Positions 1-8,000 of a DNA stretch of 12,706 bases are shown here, piece after piece. The stretch comes from an uncultured Planctomycetales bacterium (GTDB lineage: Bacteria > Planctomycetota > Planctomycetia > Isosphaerales > Isosphaeraceae): NCBI GenBank assembly GCA_937997355.1, contig CALKTZ010000189.1:1-12706 (forward strand), written 5' to 3'. The number at the start of each line of letters is the position of its first letter. The stretch's first letter is position 1. The translations under genes were made by a program, and so were the position numbers. The notes under the pieces were generated by a model. It was given only the letters and a program-made list of their open reading frames with translations, searched no databases and was not told where the DNA came from.

Positions 1-1
1 A

Positions 2-1396
2 ATCCAGGAAATTGTCCTCTCCTTCATATCTTTTTATGAAAATCTGAGAACAAAGCACTTGGCCGCTCATGAGCGGGTGAGAACGACAGCTTGGACAGAA
101 CTTACAAAAGCATGCTCTGGCTTATCGTGTGCGGCATGGCTTGAGAAGAATCCTGAAATGGAGGCATTGGTTCGTCAAATATTGCTCGATGCAGCAACGA
201 ACGACGATCCAAGACCTGAGCAAGGTCGAGATTCAATCTATGATGACCATGCATTCAGTCACACTGGCGTCCGATCATATGCCGCTGAAGGGCTTTGTCG
301 AATCGGGGCGTCCAGGCCCTCTGTCGACTCAGAATTGCTCGATGCTATCAGCCATCTCGCTGACGATCCGGTGCCGTCAGTCCGCCACCAGCTTGCTCAT
401 TATTTGCGATATCTGACCAGAGGAGATGAGTCGAACATCTTCCACTTGCTACACAAAATCTGCTCCTCAGAAACAAACCGCAAGGTTCGCAATTCTGCAT
501 TGAGGTCACTTTATCGATATTCTCAGTCGCAACCTGATACAGTCCGTTTGTTGATTGACAGAGCATTCGGAGAAGAAGGAGAAGATCAACCTGCAATCAA
601 CATTCGTCAAACATGCTTGCAAATTTGTCTGAATATGGAGCAGGAGTCATCCGATCCTTTCGGAGGATTGATCTCCCGTTGCGTAATCACCGATCCGCTA
701 CGGCATCACTCAATTGTTTTTGAGATTTTACAGGTTGCAACCGACCACATACTCGACGGAAGCCCAAGTTCTGAGAATCCCCATGCTGAGCGTTGGCGAG
801 TAAAGTCCATTGATGCGTTGCATAAAATTGCATGCGCAATCGCAAAAGCAAGCCGAGATATCGAAGGCAATCACCACGACGAATCGGTACGGACTGAAAA
901 TAAAAGAGAGTTAGCCATTCAAATTGGCAACGTATCGTCATGGTTGATAACGAAAATCAAGACTTCAGTGGAAGCAAGATGTTCCGTAGGATTGAATGAA
1001 CAAAGCAGCATTCAACAAGATCGAATGGAGCGGGGAACCCGATTTTTGAATGAAGGCGGCCACTTACTTGATTCCTTGGAGGAAATCCAACATCCGCACG
1101 TCATCCATGGTCTAGTCGAGGCCTATCAGCATGTAATTGATTCGGCGCCAAGAGACGTTCTCAAACGAATCGGATCCGCGATTCGTGTTGGAGCAGAAAG
1201 AGGTTATCAGGGAGAATCGCTCGGCCTCAACCTCGTGTTGAAAATACTCCGTCGTTATCTGGCCGATCACCGGCAGTTGCTACAAGTGGACAAAGAGTGC
1301 CGTGAGACGTTCGTTTTCATAATCGATACTTTTGTCAAAGCCGGCTGGCCAGCAGCCCTCGAATTTTCGTGCCGACTCGATGAGATCCATCGTTAA
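2..1396 (+). CDS. HEAT-like repeat protein, C-terminal part (5' end outside window)
   Basis: The frame is open from base 2 with no stop, so the gene starts left of the window. The apparent TTG start at 59 has no Shine-Dalgarno and is only the first start-like codon. The visible 464 residues are almost entirely predicted alpha-helix. Between fragment residues ~87 and ~170 there are three HEAT-like helical units with the typical Val-Arg followed by Ala/Leu spacing (VRSYAAEGL, SVRHQLAHYL, KVRNSALRSL). The rest is less regular helix with no catalytic motif, membrane segment or signal that I can see. Such repeats usually form protein-binding scaffolds. The missing N-terminal part could hold the enzymatic domain; large NTPase-HEAT proteins are one option, but this is speculation. 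Base and codon use is distinctly poorer in GC than in the operon, suggesting acquired DNA. It is convergent with the protease gene, with stop codons 18 bases apart. The exact family is not recognised. Confidence 0.75.
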   Translation: MQEIVLSFISFYENLRTKHLAAHERVRTTAWTELTKACSGLSCAAWLEKNPEMEALVRQILLDAATNDDPRPEQGRDSIYDDHAFSHTGVRSYAAEGLCRIGASRPSVDSELLDAISHLADDPVPSVRHQLAHYLRYLTRGDESNIFHLLHKICSSETNRKVRNSALRSLYRYSQSQPDTVRLLIDRAFGEEGEDQPAINIRQTCLQICLNMEQESSDPFGGLISRCVITDPLRHHSIVFEILQVATDHILDGSPSSENPHAERWRVKSIDALHKIACAIAKASRDIEGNHHDESVRTENKRELAIQIGNVSSWLITKIKTSVEARCSVGLNEQSSIQQDRMERGTRFLNEGGHLLDSLEEIQHPHVIHGLVEAYQHVIDSAPRDVLKRIGSAIRVGAERGYQGESLGLNLVLKILRRYLADHRQLLQVDKECRETFVFIIDTFVKAGWPAALEFSCRLDEIHR

Positions 1397-1414
1397 CCAC
1401 CAAGCTATCTGTGG

Positions 1415-2491
1415 CTACCTTCTATCTACCCCATCGGTGTGAAGATACAACCGCGCCAGGTCGGTCATGAGGGCTTCGAGGCGGGTGTAGTAGTCGTCCT
1501 CGGAGAGCTTGACCTTCTGGTCGCGGAGGGTGGCGATCGAGCGTTCCAGGGCATCGCGCTTGTCGCGGATCTCGGGGGAGAGCTTGCGCTCGTTCTCGGT
1601 CGGGGTCAGGTGGATCTGATGGGCGCGGAGGCCGTCGAGCGCGGCGCCATCTTTGGCGCGGCGGGTCGCGCGGACGCCGCGGAACCAGTCGGCCGGAGTC
1701 CCCAGTTTGTCGCCGTTGTCGTCGATCAGCGGGTGCTCGGTGGCCAGGTGTGATTTGGCACGATAGGATTCCGCCGTCCGACCGCTCGCGCTGAGGAACG
1801 CTTCCAAAAGCGAGACCTGGCCGTCCTTATCCAGATCGGCTTGATCGTCGTTGATTGCCTTCGCCATGTACTCGCCGAAATGGGCGAAATTCTGCTCGTC
1901 GCCGCTGCGGGTCGCCGTGATGACCACCCGATCCGGACCCGAAAGCCGGCTCAAAAACGGGCCGCTCGCCGACGTGCAATCGATCAAGACCAGCGGTCGC
2001 TTGATCGACGCCAGCCATTGCGACAACTCGACGTCCGACACATCCGGCCCTCGCAAGTTCAGCTTGGCCTCCTTGCCGTCGAACGTGCCGTGGCCGATCA
2101 GGACGATCCAGAGGGGCTCCCGACGCGGGGCGGCCGAAGCAGCCGCCGAGACCTGTTCGGCGAGCAACGACCGCAGGCGATCGCGATCAGCCGGGGCGTT
2201 TTCCCTGGGGGCGTCGAGGCCGATCGCGAGGAACTCGGCCCCCCCCTTCTTCGCGGCAGCCTGCCATTGATTGGCCCAATCGCGGAACTGGCCGCCGTAT
2301 TCCGGGAGCCCCGCGGCGCCTACGACGGCGAGGATGGTGGGCCGCTCCTCCGAGGCCGCCGCATAACCGGGTTGCGGGACGAGCAGGAGCAATAACCCCA
2401 GCAACGCGGCCGGCACCGATCGGGCGCGAGGGGTTGCGCCGATCCTCTCGATCGCAGGCCGGTCGGAATCGATCATCAGCGACTTGCTCAC
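1415..2491 (-). CDS. Exported C13/caspase-like (clan CD) cysteine protease with EF-hand loop
   Basis: 358 residues. A hydrophobic stretch at ~29-38 followed by an Ala-rich site near 44-46 looks like a signal peptide with a long N-region, so the protein should be exported. The clan CD pattern is intact: a hydrophobic strand leading to His134-Gly135 (WIVLIGHG), then a second strand ending in Asp171-Cys172 (LVLIDCTSASG). These are the expected catalytic dyad positions for legumain/caspase-type peptidases. Residues 219-230 (DLDKDGQVSLLE) match a 12-residue EF-hand loop, and 257-264 (DDNGDKLG) is a second Asp/Asn-rich turn. The C-terminal ~70 residues are charged and helical. The GTG start at 2491 is chosen because AAGGGG lies 9 bases upstream; the ATG at 2476 has no such site. 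It is the last gene of the operon, 31 bases after the DUF1355-type gene. Substrate unknown; the protease assignment is by motif only. Confidence 0.75.
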   Translation of the reverse strand: MSKSLMIDSDRPAIERIGATPRARSVPAALLGLLLLLVPQPGYAAASEERPTILAVVGAAGLPEYGGQFRDWANQWQAAAKKGGAEFLAIGLDAPRENAPADRDRLRSLLAEQVSAAASAAPRREPLWIVLIGHGTFDGKEAKLNLRGPDVSDVELSQWLASIKRPLVLIDCTSASGPFLSRLSGPDRVVITATRSGDEQNFAHFGEYMAKAINDDQADLDKDGQVSLLEAFLSASGRTAESYRAKSHLATEHPLIDDNGDKLGTPADWFRGVRATRRAKDGAALDGLRAHQIHLTPTENERKLSPEIRDKRDALERSIATLRDQKVKLSEDDYYTRLEALMTDLARLYLHTDGVDRR

Positions 2492-2500
2492 GCTCGCAAT

Positions 2501-2506
2501 CCCCTT
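2501..2506 (-). promoter_or_regulatory. Ribosome binding site of the protease gene
   Basis: On the minus strand AAGGGG lies 9 bases before the GTG at 2491. It favours that GTG over the in-frame ATG at 2476, and it sits in the 31-base gap after the preceding stop codon. Confidence 0.55.
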
Positions 2507-2522
2507 CGTTTCTCGTTCCGAA

Positions 2523-5036
2523 TCACGCCAGGCCGTTGACCCGTCTGAGGCCCCACTCGGCCGTCAGGCAGAGGATGGCGAGCGCGAAATAGGCCGGATG
2601 ATGCCAGAGGGGGGAGATCCAGGGTTCGGTGATCGGCGCGGACCGCGAGGCCAGGCCGCGCGCGAACCCGTCGAGATTCCCGTGGTCGATCACCTCCCCC
2701 CTGGTCTTCTCGGCGATCATCTTCAGATACTCGCGATCGGGCGTCAGCCGGGCGAATTCATCGGCCGATGGCTGCGCGGCCCATCCGGCCTCTCGCTCGC
2801 CGACGGCCGAGCCGTCGGGCGCGGTGGCCGTGGCGACGATCCGGTATCCGCCGGGGGTTTTGGCGACATGCGAGGCCACATAGGTGCCCGGTTCGCGCGG
2901 GTCGGCCTCGGCATCAACCGACAACGCCTCGCCCCCTTCCGGGGGGATGATCTTGAGAGAAACGCGGGCGTTGTCGAGCGGGCGATACTCGGCGTCGCGC
3001 ACCCTCGCGGTGATTTCCACGCTCGATGATCCGGCATCCTCCCCTCCCCCCTTCGGCCGCACGGCCAGGTCGACCCGGCTCGGCACATTGGCGACCAGCC
3101 AGCGCACGGTCTGCCGCCACGCACGCTCCAGGTCGCTCTCGTTGGGGTCCTTGCGATGCATCCCCCAGCGCCAGAGATCGCCGACCAGGAGGGCGGCAAC
3201 CTGGCCATTGCCGAACGATTGCGCCACCAGGGCGGGGGCGCTGGCCCCCGCCGAATCGAGCACCTGGGCGAGCACCACCGCGCCGGGCTTGATCGTGCCG
3301 ACCCGGCTCAGGGTGTGGAACGGGGGCATCGTTTCGAGCCGACGCCGTTCCTCGTCTTCCGTCTTCCGCGTGCGGACCCAGGGCTGGAGCCAGCCTTCCC
3401 GGGTGAGCACGAGGCGATACTGTTCATCCCCCTCGCCCTCATCGCCGAGCCCGCCGGGGGGAGGCGGCGGCGGAGCGGAAGAGGCTAAGCCCGAGATCGA
3501 GGACCGATTCAGATAGACCGGCAGCAGGTCGCCGACGGGGGTCCGGTCGTAGCGGCCGTCGGCGAACGAATCGGGGCCGCCGAGCATCAGGAGCCCGCCC
3601 CCCCGGGCGCTGACGAAGTTCCGCAGGAGGGTCAGCTGATCTTGCGTGAAGAAGCTCGATTCGAGGTCGTCGATCACGATCGCGTGGTAGCGATAGAGGT
3701 CGGCGGCCGACTTGGGGAAGCCGTCGCGCAGCTCGGCCTCCTCGATCTTCCCCAGCCGCACCAGCACCGGCTGATCCTGGCGCTCGGCGGTCTCCTCGTC
3801 GGGATTGTCGAACCCCTTGAAGAAGTTCGATTTGTCCTTGGTCCTCATGTCGCGGAAGTCGAATTTCGGCTGGCTCCGGGCGAGCCGCAGCAAACCGGCC
3901 AGGATGATCTGCTCGTCGTCGTCGACCGCCCTCCGGAGGAATTTGAACTCCCAGTTGGGACGCCCGCTCACATAGAGGACGCGATAAGGCCCTCCCCCCT
4001 GGTCCACGAGCACCAGGCGGCTGTTATTCGCCAGGGTTTGCTCGACCGTCGAAGCGGCGAGGGACTCCTCGTCTTCGGATTTCTCCTCGGCCTTCTCCTC
4101 GCCGGCCCGGGATTTGGCCCCCCGGGGCTTCTCCTGAATCCTGGCTTCGTCGGGCGATGAATAGGCATGAACCCGGTAGAAGTGAATCCCCCGCTTCTCG
4201 GGGCGGAACTGGAACCGGAAGTTCAGGATGGCACCGGCATCGGAAGCCTTCATCTCCTGCCGCTCGATGACCTTGCCCGACTCGTCGGTGACGGCGGCGA
4301 CGACGGCCTCCCCCGGGAAGCCGTTGGCGTTCACGTCGGCCCGGACCACGACCGGGGCCGACTCGAAATTGGTCTGGCTCACCGAAACATTGGTGACGCC
4401 GATGTCCTTGATCGTGTTCCTCGATGGTGGGGCGACCGGATAGATCGGCGGGAGCTGCGACCAGTCGAGATCGACGCGATCGGTGGCGTTGGCGTCGGTG
4501 AACAGCAGGATTCCCGCCAGGGGGAGCCCCCGGAACCTTCGAGAGAGCACGGCCAAAGAACCGTTCAGGGCGCTCCCGGTGCCGTCGAACTTCAGGGAGT
4601 CGAAGTTGTCGACGCCTCGGAGGTGCGAGTCGATCACATAGCGCCGGACGTCGAAATCTTGCCCCAGCCGGGTCCGCCAGGGGGCTTCCTGGCCATCTTC
4701 GTGAGCGAGCTGGCCGCGTATCCAGTCGCCGCGGGTGGGGCCGTCGCGGTCGTCCCGGATCAGGAGGCTCTGGCTGTTGTCGGCAACCACCACGAAGGCA
4801 TTGGCCCCCTTCTTGGGCTTCGACCCTGTGAGCAGCGGCTCGACGAGCGAGAACGCCAGCGCCGCGAGGCCGATCGTCTTGAGGATCGCGCCGAGCACGA
4901 TCACCGATCGCGGGGCGTTCGACCGCGCGTAGCTCCACAACACCAGCAAGGAGGAGAACGCCAGCAGCAGGCCGGCGGTGAGCAACCACTCCGGCGAGCC
5001 CCAAACCAGGGTGAAGGACGGGACCATCGACGTCAT
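2523..5036 (-). CDS. Membrane protein with vWA-like and glutamine-amidotransferase-like (DUF1355-type) domains
   Basis: 837 residues. Two N-terminal membrane helices (~16-36 and ~43-66) are joined by a short basic loop, and a third lies near the C-terminus (~812-828) followed by Arg-Arg. This predicts short cytoplasmic ends and a large external domain. A vWA-like region follows the second helix: metal-site motif Asp86-x-Ser88-x-Ser90 (ADNSQS), Thr153, and Asp181 after a hydrophobic strand (ILLFTDAN). A charged Lys/Glu stretch occupies ~303-326. Residues ~350-510 resemble the class-I glutamine-amidotransferase fold of DUF1355 proteins (YRVLYVSGRPNWEFKFL, GGGLLMLGGPDSF), but the nucleophile elbow has no Cys; the only Cys of the protein (823) is in the C-terminal helix. 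A Pro run (~522-527) and a probable beta-sandwich (~655-750) come next. The start overlaps the previous stop as ATGA, with GGGAG 6 bases upstream. Likely a structural or sensing partner of the MoxR/vWA set; function inferred. Confidence 0.8.
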   Translation of the reverse strand: MTSMVPSFTLVWGSPEWLLTAGLLLAFSSLLVLWSYARSNAPRSVIVLGAILKTIGLAALAFSLVEPLLTGSKPKKGANAFVVVADNSQSLLIRDDRDGPTRGDWIRGQLAHEDGQEAPWRTRLGQDFDVRRYVIDSHLRGVDNFDSLKFDGTGSALNGSLAVLSRRFRGLPLAGILLFTDANATDRVDLDWSQLPPIYPVAPPSRNTIKDIGVTNVSVSQTNFESAPVVVRADVNANGFPGEAVVAAVTDESGKVIERQEMKASDAGAILNFRFQFRPEKRGIHFYRVHAYSSPDEARIQEKPRGAKSRAGEEKAEEKSEDEESLAASTVEQTLANNSRLVLVDQGGGPYRVLYVSGRPNWEFKFLRRAVDDDEQIILAGLLRLARSQPKFDFRDMRTKDKSNFFKGFDNPDEETAERQDQPVLVRLGKIEEAELRDGFPKSAADLYRYHAIVIDDLESSFFTQDQLTLLRNFVSARGGGLLMLGGPDSFADGRYDRTPVGDLLPVYLNRSSISGLASSAPPPPPPGGLGDEGEGDEQYRLVLTREGWLQPWVRTRKTEDEERRRLETMPPFHTLSRVGTIKPGAVVLAQVLDSAGASAPALVAQSFGNGQVAALLVGDLWRWGMHRKDPNESDLERAWRQTVRWLVANVPSRVDLAVRPKGGGEDAGSSSVEITARVRDAEYRPLDNARVSLKIIPPEGGEALSVDAEADPREPGTYVASHVAKTPGGYRIVATATAPDGSAVGEREAGWAAQPSADEFARLTPDREYLKMIAEKTRGEVIDHGNLDGFARGLASRSAPITEPWISPLWHHPAYFALAILCLTAEWGLRRVNGLA

Positions 5037-8000
5037 TGACCGCTCCCGAGTCGCTCGTAGTAGCGCCGGACCCCTTCGGCAAACTGGGGAGGGACGGGAT
5101 CGCGGTCGATCGGGACCAGCGAATCCGGAGACTCGCGACGCCGGACTTCCTCCGCGATCCGCTTGCGAAGCTCATTCAGCGGCTCGGCGACCATGTTTTG
5201 CAGCTTGGACCAGTCGGGGACCTTGGAATGCCGCCGATAATCCTCGCGCGTACCCCGGACCCGATCGCGGATCCGCGCGGCCTCGGCCCGAAGCTCGGCA
5301 TCTTCGAGCAGCTCCTCGACGTCGCGCATCCGATCCGCCCATTCGCGGAAGCCTTCGCCGGTGATCGGGCCATTCGCCGCTCCCCAGCCCGGCAACCCTC
5401 CTCGATCGAGCCCCTCGGCAAACCGATCCAGCGCCGTCTCCTGGCCGCCGCCGTCCTCGCGACGAAGGTCTCTCAGGCCGCCGCCGTCCCTTAAGGAACC
5501 CCCACCGCGCTGCCGGTTTCCTCCTTGACCTTGCGGCTGATCCTGCCCCCGGCCCCCCTCTCCCGGCTGGCCCCCTTCCTGGCCCTGTCCGGGCTGCTGG
5601 CCTTGTCCGGGTTCCTGGCCTTGCTCGCCTTGTTGACCCGGTTCCTGGCCCTGTCCGGGCTGCCGCCCCTGGCCATTGGGTTCGTTTTGCCCGGGTTGCC
5701 GTTGACCTTGACCTTGACCTTCCTGGCCGGGCTGTCCGGGTTGCTGCTGACCTGGTTCTTGCCCGGGCTGCTGCGGACTTTGACCCTCCTGGCCGGGCTC
5801 CTGGCCCTGGCCTGGGTCTGCCTCCCCCCGTTCCGAACGTTGTCGTCGCTGCCGCTGTTGCCGGGGACTCTGGTCACCCGGTTGCGGCCGGCCGGTGCCT
5901 TGCGCGATCTCGCGGTCAACCTGGTCGGCAAGATCCTTGAGTTCTTGCTGGGCGCGGCGGAGTGCCGCGGTGTCGTCGCCGAGGACGCTCCGCGCGGCCC
6001 GTTCGACCCCCTGACGTAGTTCGTCGAGCCCCTCTCCGGCTCGTCGAGACGATTTGGCCGCCTCCTCGGCGATCCCCAGGTCGACGAGACGATCGGTCTC
6101 GCGGATGGCCTCGGGGACCATCTGCTCGTTCGCCTTGCGGATCGTGTCGAAAAGCTCCCTGGCCAGCAGGGGCTCGGTCTCCTCGGCTTCCGTGACCGTC
6201 TCCTGCATCCGATCGAGGATCTGGTCGAGTTGCTTCCCCTGCTGCTCCAGTTCGTTTCGGGTTTGCTTGCGATCGTCGGAGCCTCGGAGCGAGCGTTGGG
6301 CCGGCGCTGCCTTGTCCTGGGCTTCAAGCTGCTCGGTCAGCTTCTGCTGCTTTTCGTCGAGCTGCCGGGCCTGGTTCCGCATCTCGGTCACCTGCTCGGA
6401 GAACTGGTTGGCCGTTTCCTTCCGCAGCTCCTCCTTCAGTTCGTTGAGCTTTTGGCCCGCGCGGGCGCCCTCGGTCACGGCCTGGGGGACGCTCCCGTTT
6501 TCGAGGGCCTCGGCGGCCTGGCGGACATGCTCACGCCCCTCTTCGATCTCCTTGCGGGCCTCGGCCATGCGGTCGCGGTTCTGCTCGTTCTCCATCCGCT
6601 CGCGGAGTTCGTCGGTGTCGCGGAGGATCTCCTGCTGCTGCTCGCGGAGTCGCTTGAGTTGCCGTTCAAGCTCGGCCTTGGCCTGCGGCTCCCTGGCCGC
6701 TTCCAGGGCCGATTGCAACTCCTTGAGGCGGTTATTCACATCCTCCTGACGCTGGGCCAACTCCCGGAGCCGGCTCAGCACCTGCCGCGACTCTCGCTGC
6801 TCTTGCTGCTGCTTGGTGAGATTCTCCTGCGGCGACCGGGCGGACCGCTGCTCCTCGTAGTTGTTCTGCTCGTCGTTCAATTCAAGTTGCTGAAGTTGCC
6901 GTTGCGAGGCCCCCCCTCCGCCGCCGCCCCCTCGTTGCCCGCGCTGGCGGTTGCCGCGAATGACTTCGAATTCCCTGGCCCGCAACTTCAGCAACGCCTG
7001 ATAGGCGGCCTGCTCGGCGACCAGTGCGGGCCGGAGCGCGGTCGTCGACGTCCCCCTGGCGGCCTCGGTGAGTTGCTGCTCGGCCTCGGTCATCGACTTC
7101 ACGGCGAGTTCGAGGCTCGCCTTCGACTTCTCGTCGCGCAGGCGTCCGCCAAGCTCGCCCGCCTGCCCGATGGCCGACTTCTGCGCCTCTTGCAGCACCT
7201 TGCTGTCGGCGGCGTAGGTGTCGGTCGGCTTCGCCCCGGTCTCCCGGCGGATCAGCTTCCAGGTGCCGTTGATGATCTCCTTCTGAAGCTCGGCGAGCTT
7301 GTCCGACTGCTGGGCGTTCTGCCCCTGCCCTTCCCCCTGCATCTCCATCTCGGCCGAGCCCGAGGGCTGCTCCCCCTGGCGGAAGATCTCCTCGAAGTGG
7401 CGTACCTCGGCGAAGAACATGTCTCCCGAAGTCCGCCTCGGCTTGCCGTCGGGGCCGTTGTCCTCGGCCCAGAAGAAATAGGTGACGAGCTGGTCGGGGA
7501 CCGCCTTAAGGGCCTCGAAGTCGAGCAGATGCTCGGCCTTCATCCGGCGGTTCTTCGGCGGCGATTTCGCCTTCTCGGCCTGCGCCGCCGGCTGATCCTT
7601 CGGGCTGGCCTTCTTCTCGACGACCTCCTCCCCCTTCAGCTCGATCTCGCGCGGCTCGGCCCCGCCGATCGAATAGCTGAGCCCCTGCTTCACGATGCCG
7701 AAGTCGTCTTCCATCTGGGCCTTGAGGGCCAGCTCCTCGACCGGCGAGACCCGCACATCGTGCGACGGCTGGATCGTCTTCACGATCGGCTCTTTATTGC
7801 GGGTGACGTGGACGGCGATCTCGTAATTCTGCTTGTTCGAACGGCCGTCGAGATCGACGAGCTGCACCTTGTAGCGCTTCGACTCCGTCGGCCTGAGGCT
7901 CGCCTGATGGATGTTGGCCCCCGCTTCCGGATTCGGCTTCAACTCGATCGCGGTCCCATCGGGATCGACGAGCTTCGCCTCGCGGACCGGCTTGTTGAGA

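Noticed and set aside
59..61. TTG as start of the HEAT-like gene
   Set aside because: The frame is open to the window edge and no ribosome binding site precedes the TTG, so the real start lies further left.
1397..1414. Possible terminator hairpin (CCAC ... GTGG) between the convergent stops
   Set aside because: The stem is only 4 pairs with a 10-base loop and no following T-run; too weak to call.
5519..5815. Repeat tract considered as a CRISPR-like or tandem regulatory array
   Set aside because: There are no constant repeats with unique spacers. The units vary in length, stay in frame and encode Gln/Gly/Pro, so it is a coding low-complexity tract.
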